Positions 1 to 63,269 are shown, counted from the stretch's first letter. The stretch: DNA of 64,000 nt from Micropterix aruncella (GCA_944548615.1 OX155972.1:8331719-8395718); one strand, 5' to 3'. Numbers and translations: made by a program. The notes: generated from the letters alone by a model not told the origin.

Positions 1-474
1 TAGTAATATTACAAATAGAATGTCGCGTATTATACTAGGTATCGTGCAAAAGTAAATAATTATTTGCCTGTAATTTTAACGAATGAGGGCTGGTAAACAT
101 GTCTGATGCCATCAAATTAATGTCATGTAAGCGCCGCAAAGCACCCGCCAATAAAGCCCACCTCATATGTCTAGTGCGCGAGAACGTCTCCGGGAATAGA
201 TGGTGCGATCGGGCACGAAGGCAAAATTAGGTTCAAAAATATCCACCTTAGCTAGGTTTATCAGTTTTACTTCCAATCAGATCAAAAATATAGTACATGT
301 TCAGCATTTCTCTTCTGAGACAGAGGCAATTATAGGCAACTGACTGCTTGGTATATTCAACTTTTGTAGTCATTGTATTTTTTTGTTAAGGGTTATTTCC
401 TGTAAGATACCGGTCAAAATATGACGATCAGATCAACTCGGCTCAATAAGAAATACGCAAAATAAATTGGAAAT
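1..474. other. Intronic or intergenic AT-rich DNA, no gene seen
   Basis: No convincing open frame, RNA gene or repeat boundary is visible. It lies downstream of the last certain dpr exon on the minus strand, so it is either the gene's next intron or its 3' flank. Confidence -1.
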
Positions 475-745
475 ATGGTGATTCAGTTTGAATTTATCAC
501 CGACCAGGGAATCTTTTGCCCGGCTCTGAACTCAGGTTCAGGTAGCCAAGTGGTAAAGAGTGGAAGACGACAAGACAACATATACCCCCCGCTGCTTAGG
601 AAACAGATGTCGTTTCCGACTCCTCCAGTTGTCAGCCGGAGTGCAAATTTCGATTGGCAGAACAGACAGCTGGCAATCGACTGACGCCGCACGGTGCGCT
701 CGCCGCCAGCGGCGCCCGAGGGACGATCCCACAGGGAGAATCGAT
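475..745 (-). repeat. Divergent copy of repeat family A
   Basis: Shares blocks in order with 52000-52625 and 63290-63780: the TTTGCCC stretch, CCCCCGCT(G/C)CT..AGGAAACAG, a pyrimidine-rich block, then CGATTGG and GCCGCACGGTGCG. Short overlapping open frames here are chance readings of this GC-rich repeat. Orientation is set by calling copies that read like 54590-55255 plus. Ends beside a short ATTAC tandem at about 760-775. Confidence -1.
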
Positions 746-760
746 CCGCCAGAATGATAC

Positions 761-2279
761 ATTACATTACATTACATTTTCGTCGTGTCTAATTGACGGC
801 TAAAGACTGCTCTTGGACGTGTCAAAATAATTGGGTTATGTAGTAAGTTTCGTTACTACTCTTTACTGAACATACATAGGTAGTCAAGAATTAACTACTA
901 GATTGACAAACTATAAATATAAATAATCAAAATAGAAGTCTAATATTTGAAGTAGTTAGTAATTAGAAAAGATACATAGTAAAATTATTTATCGTAATAT
1001 TCAAATTGTCAGTAAAATGTTAAATAATCCAATTAAATCTACGTTATGCATTTTAAACTAAAACTACAGATATAAGCCCATATAAAATAATCAGACAATA
1101 ACCTGGAATACAGGGTCTTTTCCATGGTAGGCCTTAATTCGAGGTGGCCACCGGATAGGAACTGAACCGTGAATTGTACCAACCCTTAAAACAAAATATG
1201 GGTATTAGTGGCACAACTGTAGATGTGCCATTAGCTGTCATGCATCGTCTGACACTGGCCATCTGGAAATAGACATGACCTCAAATAAAGTATGAAACTA
1301 ATATACACATTTAATAATATTATGAATGTTCTGATTTTGGCTATTAAGGCATATGTACTTAAATGAAAATTACTTACGGACAGATTGGTTGGGGTGCTGC
1401 TGCAGTAACTAATATTGATTCTGTAATGAAAACCTAATTATTGTAATTAATTCGCCCTAACTAGTGTAATTAATACAATACCGTAGCGCTTCTCCTCGGC
1501 ACACTACCCAACAATCACAAAAGCCATATCTATAATCAAAGCCGAATATAGCTTTAAGCTGATTAAAAGCCATGTAAAGGCGTTCAAATTAACTGTCAGC
1601 TACGTAAAGGTGTCATTTGAAGCAATTTGGCTTATATTACATTTTAGTCATATAATTTGTCGTATAAAGCCTTTTAGTCGAATAATGGTGGAATAATACC
1701 TATAAAACATACTAATTTATATAGAACCTTAAGAGAACAAACAAAACAAAAGCTACTACAAAACCCTTACTCCACCAAAGGCTGTATAATGGGTATACCC
1801 AAGCCCCACCCTTATACAGCTTATAGTCATATTGTTGTCACAAGAAGCTTACTAACGCATCTTATAGTTTTATAAATGTTATATTAAAGTTGCAGATGCC
1901 ATATAATAGTACAGTAACCTAGTGCATTATAAGTTGCATCTAATGGGGGTAGAAGGTTTCGTTTCTTTTTTCTTATATGGGATGTGCCTGAGATGCTAAG
2001 TCAAAATTTTCGACCTCGTCAGTCCTCCGGAACACTTCTAGATATCTCAAAAACTGCTAAATTTTTGTACTTTTTTCGGTTTCTTCCCATTTTGACCATG
2101 AAGCAGTACGTTTTCAACAAAAAATATTTGATATATATTTAAACGATCTTGAATTTGCTGTTAAGACTAGAATGGGCTAGGTAGCTCCAATAGTTTCTGA
2201 GATACAGCTTTTCAAAATTTGGCAAAATCTCCAAACTTGAAAATTCAAGAATACGTGTCACCAAAAGAGTGCGCCCTGG
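761..2279. other. Intronic AT-rich DNA with small hairpins
   Basis: Contains a GTGGCCACC block near 1141 resembling a decayed family A fragment and a hairpin near 1782-1828 (AGGCTGTATAA paired with TTATACAGCTT). The tentative exon at 1378-1420 lies inside. No protein-coding stretch is otherwise recognisable. Confidence -1.
1378..1420 (-). CDS. Possible short dpr exon after Ig2 (tentative)
   Basis: On the minus strand, a good pyrimidine tract and acceptor (TTTTCATTACAG) precede 43 nt that are open in exactly the phase left by the preceding exon, and a GTAAGT donor follows. The reading is (G)ESILVTAAAPQPIC with a split Pro. If the donor is not used, the next codon after CCG is a TAA stop. The residues do not resemble the usual NPAAM-like continuation of Dpr proteins, so this may be coincidence; the true exon could lie left of the window. 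Confidence -1.
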
Positions 2280-2560
2280 ATGGCCTTGTCAGTAGGTCGG
2301 GTGTCGGGGGTAGAAAAATGCGAGCAGGATGATGCTGGTCTTCATCCAGATGCGTTCCACAGTCGCATATTGGAGTCTGTGTAGCCCCAAAGGACGAGAT
2401 CGGCTCGGCATCTTGTCACAACCACCCTCACTCCGTTGAGGCGACGACAGGTGGTATAGTGCATATGCTACCTGGTGCTGTCTCTTCCTTTACAGCCTCG
2501 CCAAGTAAAGCCCTCAATTTAGCGATGCGGATCGAAGATTGACTGCCTTGGGCTGGTGTT
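2280..2560 (-). pseudogene. Non-LTR retrotransposon C-terminal fragment
   Basis: On the minus strand, frames with breaks read a short RT-downstream segment containing TPICDCGTHLDEDQHH, a Cys-rich pattern found after the reverse transcriptase in many insect non-LTR elements (CDCG followed by acidic and His residues). Both ends are lost and frameshifts are present. The family (Jockey or RTE) cannot be settled from so little. Confidence -1.
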
Positions 2561-2612
2561 GTGCAGCTCAAAAAAGACTTTCGCGATTTTGGTGTGGTTC
2601 TTGCTCATGCCG

Positions 2613-3010
2613 TGTGTTTATTTATTTATTTATTTTTAGGTAAACCAATAGCTAGTTATAATTTAACAAAAAGAGGAGTAGGATAACAGAGAGCCAATTA
2701 AAGGTTTTCACGTTTAAGTAACGTTGTAGAAACATATCTGATCTTTCAATTAAAGCTATCGATTAAAATTACATAAAAAAATATTCAACAATTAATGCTA
2801 AAGAATTCACTTGTCAGCTGCTGCCTAGCTGAGTTAATACTCGTACAGAATAGATCAAGTCAAAGCGTTTAATCAAATCATTGGAATTGTCACTTGTTCG
2901 CCACAGAAATGCATTTTGCCTATAGTTGGTACCAGCATGAGGAACATGAAGAGCAGGGTTTAATCTATTGAGTTTGGAAGGAACACGGAGATTAATTTTA
3001 TTTAGGAAGT
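2613..3010 (-). pseudogene. 5'-truncated LINE copy (same family as 32553-33362)
   Basis: The reverse complement closely matches the last ~400 bp of the LINE at 32553-33362, including the final coding stretch (INLRVPSKLNR-like), the GCGAACGAGTGACAATTTCAA segment and a TAAA-type tail (TTTATTTATTTA on the plus strand at 2613). Similarity stops sharply at about 3010, as expected from 5' truncation during target-primed reverse transcription. Confidence -1.
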
Positions 3011-4089
3011 AGCATTGTGAGTGATAAATGAATTATTAATTATAAAACAATAGAATTAGTACGATCAGGGTAGGCAGACGATATGGGCGAGCATAGCTGA
3101 CTAGTGAAAATGCAGTGTCTTGGCTCATCTTTCATCTGTAGGAGTTCATTACCCATTTACAACTACCGATCTTTAAAAAGATCAAAAAAAAGTATGGGGA
3201 ATAACCTCAATTTAAAAATATTAACGAGCAGATAACTTTTGCTTATTGTTTACCAATCGCCTCAGTGATAGTTTGACAGTGTTTCGGTGTATAGATAATT
3301 ATGTTATTATCATAATTTTGAATTGCTTTTTTATTTTAATTCGTATTAGCGTAATTCACTTTCACTGTGTCTTCAACACGGTAAGTATTTACAAATAAGC
3401 ATGTGATTGAAATTTATTTTATTCACGTTTTTTATAAATTTATGACCTACATACACATAGATTATATAGATAGATATACATAGATAGATTATAAAGCCTT
3501 TATCATAGTAATAACTGTGTTTCTTTAATTTAAAATAGGATGCAATCGATAAAGTAGAAGTTATATGATCATTAAGCTACCTGCCTGTTACTACTGATCG
3601 TTAAAGCGGTCCGCATTTTCCGAGCTTTCCTAAAAAGTCAGTTTTTGTTTGGTATTTTTCCATGTTTACTTTATGCATCAAGGTAATAACACTAAAAAAC
3701 TATTGTGATACGAGATAATTAAAAGTTTCAGTAACAACTGGGATAATTAGATACGGGACATTTAAGTCCTAGTTAGGTGGGCACTGAGCATTAGCTGCAT
3801 TTCGGTGTTCAATTTTTCCGAGTTACTTATAACATTGATAACAATGGGGCTAAATGTACAAACAAATAAATGAATAAAGTATTACATCTAAAAAAAAAAA
3901 AAAAAATTACTCAGCACATCAAGGCGTATTTCAGTGGGAGCGATTTTGATGAGCGAATGAAGCTTTACCACGGTAGTAGTTTTGAGGCAGCCGTCCACAA
4001 TTCTCGCAGTATCGTTCACGGCAGTATCGACCATTTTGTATGTTGATATAATCCAAACTAGAGAACCATATTTTTCTGCGGAGATGCTT
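3011..4089. other. Intronic DNA ending in an A-tract
   Basis: AT-rich with no gene seen. ATAGATAGATA-type short tandem near 3465-3490. A run of 18 A at 3890-3907 follows AATAAATGAATAAAG and probably marks the 3' end of a degraded plus-strand retroposon whose body is not recognisable. Confidence -1.
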
Positions 4090-4765
4090 GGGGGAGCTAA
4101 TGGGCCCATGATGAGGTGGCCACGATGACCCATGTGTTCAGGGTCGGTCACACTCACGGGTCAACACCCATCCGATGGCCTCCACGCATGGGGTGCGAAC
4201 CTGGGTAGGACACTGGGTCAACCAGTCTCCCCTGGGAATCAAACCTCTGGCGCTCCTGGACGGTCTGCACACCGAGTGGCGCAAGCCAATCGACTGTGCT
4301 CTCCGACTAACAGTCGGGGGAGTCTGGGAACTGTATTGTTTCCTATAGAGCGGGGGTGGTTGTCTACCTTACGGCGACTGCTCTTGAAATGACCACTGGC
4401 CATCCGATCACGGTTCAGAGTCGGGCAAAGGACGCCTTGATCCGCGATAGATTCGGTGCACACCGTTTCACCGCTTCGTGAGGGAGAGGACCGCGCAAGC
4501 GACCTCGAACTCGGAACCAATCGAGAGACCGGAGAAATCTGGTCACAATTGGCAGCAAGGGCGCGAGTGTCGGCCCGCCAGGTAACACTGGCTATCTCGC
4601 GGTAAGGCGTTGGCTTCTTGCGGGTTGTGACGTAGCTGGACGTTGGATTTGTTCTGTCCAAAGTCTTCTACGTTCACTGCAGGGCGATAGAACGAGAAAA
4701 TCGTTAAAACGTCCTGTGGTGACGGGCTCGCCCGTTGTAGTTGACACCGCAAGTTGCGGAGATGC
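4090..4765 (+). repeat. Repeat family A, near-complete copy
   Basis: About 670 bp, unusually GC-rich for the window. It aligns over its length with 54590-55255 and with the reverse complement of 52000-52625. Landmarks in order: GGTCACACTCACGGGTCAAC, CTGGCGCTCCTGGACGGTCT, CAGTCGGGGGAGTCTGG, TTTCACCGCTTCGT, CGCAAGCGACCTCGAACTCG, CTATCTCGCGGT..AAGGCGTTGG, GTGACGGGCTCGCCCG. Open frames of up to 140 codons on both strands are not conserved between copies. No coding function or tRNA gene is supported; a non-autonomous element is the likeliest explanation. Confidence -1.
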
Positions 4766-5129
4766 TTGGACCCTGAGCTGACTGTGAGTAAAGCTTTATT
4801 TTCTGCAGTTATTAATAATCCTATAATCAACTGAATCCTTTTCTCGCTTCCCAAAAAAAAAATGTAATAAAAACTTTTAAATTTTATTATTATAAATTCT
4901 GAAATAAAATTTACATGGCGCTGCTTAACACGATTTCTACGCACAATATTTCACGCCTATATACCGATAAATTAAAATTAATAACTATGCAATAACTAAG
5001 TTATTAATATTATCACTTTTTAAAGTATATATCACATAACACGTATATTTATTAGATGTATCTTAAGAAGATGCGTATATCTAAGACTACTTAATTATTT
5101 TGTTATATTTGATACGCACTGGCGCCTCA

Positions 5130-5400
5130 TCAAATTTAGCGATGTCATGATGCGGAAGGCAAAGGGTAAACCTCCGCATAACCCCTTCCCAGGAAAATCA
5201 TTATGGCTGAGTACAATAAACCATGGCTCTCAATCTGCGAAGAATCCCTGGGGGGTTAGCCATTGAGATTGAGACACGGTATGATAAAGTTGTTCCGCGC
5301 CACAACATCACGGGCCTAAGTGGCCATAATGACCGCCGACCTCTGATAGGAGACGGCACTTTCAGAAGAAGGCGCCTCATCAAGAGAGCAGATTGGTTTT
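5130..5400. repeat. Unclassified GC-rich dispersed-type segment
   Basis: A GC-rich block with GGCCTAAGTGGCCATAATGA and GGCGCCTCATCAAG, the latter appearing at both ends (about 5120 and 5370) as a short direct repeat. It is open on both strands for 60 codons, but nothing resembles a protein family I know. Probably a non-autonomous element; low confidence. Confidence -1.
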
Positions 5401-5404
5401 TCTA

Positions 5405-5700
5405 GGAAAAACTATTTTTTTCTTGGATTATTTTCCACGATGTTTGTTTGTTTGTGGATGGACGGGTTTATTGTTATATGACAATCTCCTACAACCAACC
5501 CTACCATGGACGTGTCTATATGTATTTGTGCGTTTAACATGTGTGTAAGTGTGTGTCTTGTTATTGTATTCAATCGACACAATTGAAAATGCAATTCCGT
5601 TAATTAGGTTCCAACGGAAAATGGGGACCCAGCCGGGAATCGGACTCGGGACCTTATAATATAAGATCAGGCGACCTAACCACTAAGCCACCGTGTGACG
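5405..5700 (-). repeat. tRNA-derived SINE, minus orientation
   Basis: The minus strand starts with a tRNA-like head: TGGCTTAGTGGTTAGG resembles a Pol III A box, and GAGTCCGATTCCC about 45 nt later resembles a B box. It is followed by a TGGGTCC junction and a ~200-nt AT-rich body with GT repeats. The head cannot fold as a complete tRNA gene with matching acceptor arms, so this is a SINE rather than a tRNA gene. Confidence -1.
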
Positions 5701-5825
5701 TGTCGGCGTTAGACACCATAATGTTGCTTATTTCATCGTAATCCGCAGTCAATTGAAAACTGCAGGAAACATATCCTACGGTTGCCGTAGAAAAAAATAT
5801 TTGGAAGTAACTCTACATGGTGTGA

Positions 5826-6040
5826 TTAGCTGGTTATGGTTAGGTTGTGGTTAGTGGTTAGGTTGTCTGATCATACATTGTGAGGTTCCGGGTTCGATTA
5901 CCGGCTGGGTTCTATTTTACGTTGGAAGACAATAAACGAAATTGTCCCACAACGGAATAACAAGATACACACTTACATACATGTTACATGCACATATACA
6001 TATAAACACTTCATAGTAGTTTGTAGTAAAAAATATTCTT
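5826..6040 (+). repeat. tRNA-derived SINE, plus orientation
   Basis: A degenerate A box (GTGGTTAGTGGTTAGG) and a clear B box (GGTTCCGGGTTCGATTACC) are followed by GGCTGGGTTC, the same junction as in the SINE at 5405-5700, then an AT-rich body with ACATACATG-type repeats. The two copies lie divergently, about 130 bp apart. Confidence -1.
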
Positions 6041-7869
6041 ATGATAATAGATCCGACCGTTTAGGACATTTAAAATATAGGGCATTTAACTCGGACATTT
6101 ATAGGAAGTGTTAGATATGGAATATTCCTTTCCTGGGAAAGAAGACTAATCCTTTAAATTCTCCGTTTCAATCTTCAAATCTTCATTTTTGCAAGCCTGC
6201 AATAAACAACACTTATATGCCCTATAATAAAACCACCACGTAGATAACTTAGGCGTGACGTCAATATTCATTAAAAAATCTTGGATTTTTAGGATAGAGT
6301 TAGGTCAATCCAGTGCGTATCAAATTCATAATAGACTGATGTTTAGTTTATTTGTCAACTGCCGTGTAGACATGTCATTACAGCAAAGATGATGACAATG
6401 ACGTTAATATAAAGAAAAGAGATGGTACTATGAAGAAAGAGCGCTGGAGATGAGGATTGCATTGCTGCCGGATTTTCACCTGCGAAAAAGGAAGAATTCA
6501 ATTTTTTAAGTTCAAAGTTCAAAGTTGGTTTAGTTCAAAAAACCCTGAAAGGGTGTATATACCTTACAATTAAAATATTATTTATATTTATTATCCTAAT
6601 AATATATCTGGCTACATTATGTACTCTTTAACCCGTCGGCTACGTAACGACCAAATTTGGATTAATATTATTTCCTAATTCGAGCGCATCATAAAATCCA
6701 TACCAAATATCTCATTATTTCCATAGATACATAGATGGCCGCAAGAATAATTTCGCGCGTCATTTCGCGGATATTTCTGGTAAAATTCCATTGTCAATTT
6801 TTTTTTCTCGAGAAATCATCAAAATTTATATTGGTTTTCATGAGCTACTATCTATATATTTTTGTAGGTAAATAAGCAAAGCAAAATATTAACTCTGATA
6901 TAGAATCTAATAAAGATCACGATAGTATTTACAATTTCTAAAAAGGGTTCCCTATTTCACCGTAAGACAAGTACAAGTTAGAAATGCCGAGTTTTTTTTT
7001 CACTTTTTCGACTTTCTCATAAATATGAATAAATATTCATAATTATCTAATTGTTTGACAAAATGAGATTTCAATATTCTATATACCAAATTTCAATGCA
7101 ATTATTGCACAGTTATTCTTTTTTATGATTGCTATAGTAGTTCCATGGTTATAGTACTTTTTGTCGAGCGCGGCAATATTGCAAGAAATTCCAATAAATT
7201 GCCGCGGCCCGCCATAAAATTATGCCGCTACCCGAAAGGTTTATATCATACCAAAAAAACTTTAAAATTGAGCAATCTGATATTATTCATAATTTAGCAT
7301 AAATATTTTAAATTAAATTATAAAATAATAAATTATTAATTAGGAAATAATAAAATATTAAATTATGATAAATTTAGCAATATTACTCATAATTTCTGTA
7401 TACCTACAGAATATACAGAGAAGAAAAGATTTGTAAAATATTTTACTTATAAGATATGTACTCTTTAACCCGTTTATAAATCTTTTCTTCTCTGTATATT
7501 CTGTATACACAAACTAGAATAAAATCGTTAAAAAACCTACAAAAAAACAAATGTTAGGAAATTGAAAAAAATAAACCAATAGGTACATTGTGCAAATATT
7601 AAAATATAATTTAAAATGGGAAATATCCAAAATAGAATTACTAAATTCACAAAGTGCTAATCAATGACACGACAAAAAAAACTAAATCACAATTTTTAAA
7701 AAAATATCACAAACTCTACAAAATCAACTCTCTAAATTGTCTAACATTTAAAAAAAGAATCAAAAAATAATTAAAAAATACCATTTGTAAAAGAAAAATC
7801 CCGAAAAAAAATTAATAATAAATGAATTTTCCTAATAAAAGGTTACCAATAAGTAGAAGAAAACGCTAC
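6041..7869. repeat. Repeat family B copy and AT-rich intron
   Basis: 6640-6790 matches the reverse complement of 58350-58560 (ACGTAACGACCAAATTTGG; CATAGATACATAGATGGCCGC). 6830-7160 resembles 21210-21560 and the reverse complement of 44220-44420 (ACCAAATTTCAATGCAAT, ATAATTATCTAATTGTTTGAC). A hairpin with about 35-bp arms sits at 7399-7507 (arms around ATATACAGAGAAGAAAAGAT and its complement). No genes seen. Confidence -1.
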
Positions 7870-58845
<50,976 letters not shown>

Positions 58846-59407
58846 CTGGAACAATAGAACAAAGTATTTGAAGGATAGGTTTGTTTGTTTGATTGGTTTG
58901 TTATTATTGGATGGACGAAAAGATATTTTGGACAAAGACATTACTCTTTTATTACGCCGAGATTTTGCAACTTGATGAATTTGGAAATAAAAATGAATTT
59001 AACATTTATAAGCATATTTAACTGGATCATAAAACCAGATCAAGACCTTTCTTTTTTATTAGATTTCTCATTTTTTAGATGTGTTTTGTATTGAATGGAA
59101 AACACCAATCAACCTAATCTCGATACACGCTGCAAAATATTAACTGCTAAATATGAAGAGGTTCGTGAAAAATTACTTTTTACCAAATCCTTTCTCATAC
59201 AAACCAATCTTAAAAAAGTTATCTGAAAAAGTTTTTTTTTAAATTGAACGGCCGGGATATGGCTTGTTGCGTTCGTACGTTCATATGGGTAGGGCGGTTA
59301 AAAATGTAATAAAGAAATGGTTGTGTAATCATCACAGAACAGCCATACATCAAATGTTAAAAAATATAACCTAATAAAACTTAGGTGCGAAAATTATAAA
59401 TATATTT
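58846..59407. other. Upstream dpr intron, with a LINE-like scrap
   Basis: 58900-59020 reads TKRYFGQRHYSFITPRFCNL, resembling the FGQRHFNLIAP end of the LINE at 30806, so this is probably a short LINE 3' fragment. No dpr signal-peptide exon found. Confidence -1.
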
Positions 59408-59515
59408 TGTATTATAAATAAGATAAAAAACGATTTTACCGCGTGACGTTTGTAACACCCGACGTTTCGGTTTTTATTTTATTTATAATGTCAAACAATC
59501 GCGATAGTCTCCGAT
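59408..59515. repeat. Collapsed copy of the palindromic element
   Basis: ATTATAAATAAGATAAAAAA, ACCGCGTGACGTTTGTAACA, CCGACGTTTCGG, then directly TTTATTTTATTTATAATG and the tail TCAAACAATCGCGATAGTC. Most of the inverted centre is deleted, leaving both ends. Confidence -1.
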
Positions 59516-59554
59516 TTCATATAGTTGGTATGTTGTCGCATATATGTATGTAAG

Positions 59555-59705
59555 TTGATTATATTTAACTATGTATATGAACTATGTAACTATGTATTAC
59601 TTCATATGTAACTATGTATTACTAGTTATCATATCATATGAACTATGTAAATATGTATTACTTCATAAGAAACTATGTATTACTATGTATTACTTCATAA
59701 GGAAC
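59555..59705. repeat. Tandem AACTATGTATTACTTCATA repeats
   Basis: Six or seven imperfect units of about 20-25 bp based on AACTATGTA(TTAC). They abut the 5' truncation point of the LINE at 59713. Confidence -1.
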
Positions 59706-59712
59706 CGAACTA

Positions 59713-60950
59713 TTGACAGGTATATTGAATGCCTGGGAAGAGTCACAAGACGCATTAGGCATCTTCTGTGACTTGTCTAAGGCATTTGATTGTGTACACC
59801 ATGATACACTAGTTAGGAAATTACATCACTATGGCATTAGGAACAAGGCTCTTGATCTTCTTACTTCTTACTTGGGAAATAGAATTCAGAAGGTTGATGT
59901 AAACGGTAAAAGATCAGCAGGATCAATGGTCACCATGGGTGTCTCACAAGGCTCCATTCTTGGCCCATTTCTCTTCTTAATATACATAAATGATTTACCC
60001 TTTCACATAAGGAATAATCACGAAATTGTATTGTTTGCTGATGATACTTCTTTGACGTTTAAAATTAGTCGAAAATTGTACAATTATGACAAAGTTAACA
60101 ATGCACTCTCAAAAGTTGTCCATTGGTTTAATGTAAATAACCTACTATTAAATGAAAGAAAAACCAAAGTGATTAAATTTTCTACACCTAATGTTAAGCA
60201 GGTACAAACCAATGTAGAAATAAATGGAACTAGACTGGAGCCTGTTGCTTCAACTGTGTTTCTAGGGATAACAATTGACTCCAAATTACAATGGGGCCCA
60301 CAAATTGAGAAAATGTCAGGAAAACTTAGCTCTGCGGCATACGCAGTTAAAACAATAAGGCGGCTGACTGATGTAGATACAGCAAGAATAGTATACTTTA
60401 GTTACTTTCATAGCATTATGTCCTATGGGATTCTTCTCTGGGGAAGCTGTGCGGACATCAATAACATCTTTATACTACAGAAACGTGCTGTAAGCTTAAC
60501 ATAAACTTGGTCCTCGAGTTTGACTTAGAGAAAAATTCAAAGAGATAAATATTCTTACTGTTGCATCACAATATATATACGAAAATCTGTTGTATGTCCA
60601 CAAGAATATTGACAAGTTTAAAATAAAAAGCGTCACTCATAATTTTAATACTAGACATAAGCATAACCTTGTTGTCCGTGCTACTCGTCTCCACAAAATA
60701 AGCAATTCTTTTTTGGGACAATGTATACGCTTCTATAACAAACTTCCTTATACTATTAGAGAACTATCTGTAAATAAGTTTAAAGCTACCATCAAAGCAA
60801 AATTGTATAAAAAAGCATACTATACAATATCTGATTATGTAAATGACAAAACGGCTTGGGAGTAAGGCTTGGACGCATCATAAGAACATAAATCAAAAAT
60901 AATATTTAATTGTGTCTATATGAATAAAGAACATTTTGATTGATTGATTG
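59713..60950 (+). pseudogene. 5'-truncated LINE (family of 34247-37385)
   Basis: 59713-60504 is open for 263 codons: ALGIFCDLSKAFDCVHHDTL, GVSQGSILGPFLFLIYINDL, the catalytic FADDTSL, then LGITIDSKLQWGPQIEKM and YGILLWGSC. A small deletion at about 60495-60530 shifts the frame, and 60540-60865 reads the natural C terminus (RATRLHKISNSFLGQCIRFY) to a stop. The 3' end is ATTTTGATTGATTGATTG at about 60930-60950. The endonuclease is lacking. Best preserved RT of the three family members. Confidence -1.
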
Positions 60951-62706
60951 ATTTTGATTGATATGTATCTATACATAAGTATATGTATGTGTATGAGTAC
61001 CTACGTCAGTTATGCTTCTCCACCCAAGTCTGAAAATAAATCGTATGCCCAGATACAGGCTATATTCGGCCTAGTTGGGCATGCTCTGAGCATGGTCATG
61101 TGCATGTGGGTCGTCGTTTACTTCGCACCATTAGTTGATATGACCATTTTATGAATTACGCATGTTATGTTTAAAATAAATCAACAAATTAATACATTTT
61201 ACCATTAAACTATTATTTATTAAATTACTATTTATTATTATATATTATTATACCTAAAATTCTTCAATTTTATTGTTTTGTATTGTTTTGGCAATGATTT
61301 TATATATTTTGACTAGGTATTATTATATTGAATTTTATATTATTGTACTTACCATATATTTCATATTAGGGACATTTAAATTTTCATCATTTTCTCTTTT
61401 GTTTTCTCTTTTGTCCCCTTTCTCTTTTGTTTTTTTTTGTTATTTGTATATTTCTCTATTTCTCTTAGTTATAGTTCTATAACGATTTTTTTAAGGAATT
61501 GCGATTTATTTTTTTGGGGACGACAGTTTAATGTAATTTAGTTTATGCTCGCCTTTTTTTAAAAAATGTATTACTACAACTTTTCAAAATGATGTATTAT
61601 ATATTTAGAGCCCTGTCCACCCTAGAACCGGTTAGTCCCAGTTAGGTGAAATATTCAAATACGCATGAGGTTACGATTTTGTCATTCTGTTCCTGTTATT
61701 TTTGTAAGCCAAATAAATATTTTATTGAAGAAAATTCTTAAATAATAAATAATATTATTAGTAATTTTATTAGTTTGTGTCATTTTCTATAAAATGGCGG
61801 AAATTCTATTATCAGTCTTCTTCGAATTAAGTATCTGGTCTGTATTGATGGATTATAATGAGATTTCCCTTGTGCTTATAAAATAACTGTTTATAAAATA
61901 AATAAATCATTTAGATGATTTAAAATGGAAGCAATCATAAAATCACATTATTTGCACAGTTTATAATGCCGCTGTCTGTCAATCAATAAAAATACAGAAG
62001 CGAAAACGGAAACTGGTAGCTCCGATTTAAGTTGCCGCTGTATGTTGAATGCTGAATGGGGGAATAATTTGTGTCATAAATTGGCTTTTTCGATTATAAA
62101 ATGGCGTTTGACCGAATTATAGCATGAGGGGATGTTGACGATATTAGATGGGCCATTTTTCTGGGGCTTAATGTGGTCTCTGCTATTTTTACTCGCAATT
62201 TTTTTACACAGAAAATACGAATTTTATGTAGGTCTGATATATTATAATAATATTGCAATAATTTAAATAATAAATATATTAATTAATATAATTATATTTC
62301 CATAAAAATATAATGATATTTATTATTATTATTATATTATAATGATAAATTTAATTATAGGTACAAGTATAATTGTATTTTTTGATTTTAATTATATTTA
62401 TAATTATAATATTATTATCATTTTAATTATAATAGCATTGCGGTTAGGTGTTATATGATCCGCGAGGTGGCCACGGGCTGAATAGAATAAATGTTATAAA
62501 AATGGTTTTAACTTTAAGAAAAAGCGTTTTAACTTTCACGCAGAATATTTTGTGAATATTCAGTATTCAATATTCAATTTATTCAATATCAATTTAAGCT
62601 AGTTATCTCACATTAGAATTCGTCAGTTGCTAGTAATAAAATAATTATTGGCCGTTCATTGTAGGTACTTTTTAATTTCCCGGCAAATAAAAAAGTTGTG
62701 AACGTG
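60951..62706. other. AT-rich DNA, nothing coding
   Basis: 61605-61650 has CCCTGTCCACCCTAGAACCG..CCAGTTAGG, resembling LINE 3' UTR blocks at 31240 and 25780. 62560-62640 repeats 40926-41040. The remainder is low-complexity. Confidence -1.
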
Positions 62707-62960
62707 CTAAATATAATTACGCACTAGAATATTTATAAATATAATTATAATTAATAATATAGTAATGATATTGATTATAAATTTAATTATATATATAAAT
62801 ATAATTAAAATTATATTTATATTTATGATTTTAATTATAAATATAATTATACAATTAATTATAAAATTAAATATAATTATAATTATCATTTTAGTCATAA
62901 TTATAAATATAATTGTAATTAAAATTACAAACATAATAATATCTCTGATATTTATATTTC
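62707..62960. repeat. (AATTATAAATAT)-type low-complexity tract
   Basis: Imperfect short tandem repeats of AATTATAAATATAATT that are self-complementary. Ile/Asn-rich open frames on both strands are artefacts. Confidence -1.
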
Positions 62961-63154
62961 TGTTAATAAATACACTCACAAAGGCCATGACCACTAGCAG
63001 CCGCAGAAGTATATAATATAATAGTCAGAAAAATTGTTATATTATAAGCAGAAAAACAGGTCATATCTGTTAAATAAACAGAGTTTTAAGGGAATTCGTT
63101 TAAAGATAGGAAAGTTTTTTCAAAGAAAACTAATTCATTGCGGTCAAAGAATAT

Positions 63155-63252
63155 GAACCAACCAAACGAACGAACCCACCAAACCAACGAACCAACCAAC
63201 CAAACGAACCAACCAAACGAAAGAACCAACCAAACGACGAACCAACGAGACG
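63155..63252. repeat. ACCAACCAAACGA minisatellite
   Basis: About 8-10 imperfect units of AACCAACCAAACG with variants, just left of a family A copy. Confidence -1.
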
Positions 63253-63269
63253 AGCCACATAAAATTGCT

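Noticed and set aside
1141..1260. A further full family A copy
   Set aside because: Only a short GAGGTGGCCAC stretch and vague similarity remain; not enough to define boundaries.
4239..4944. Open frames of 133-140 codons on the minus strand
   Set aside because: They fall in family A; the corresponding frames in other copies are interrupted and show no shared protein signature.
5630..5910. Functional tRNA genes
   Set aside because: Only Pol III box-like sequences are present; no cloverleaf with paired acceptor stems, and AT-rich SINE bodies follow.
62707..63016. Ile-rich open frames resembling membrane proteins
   Set aside because: Low-complexity AATTATAAATAT tract read on both strands.
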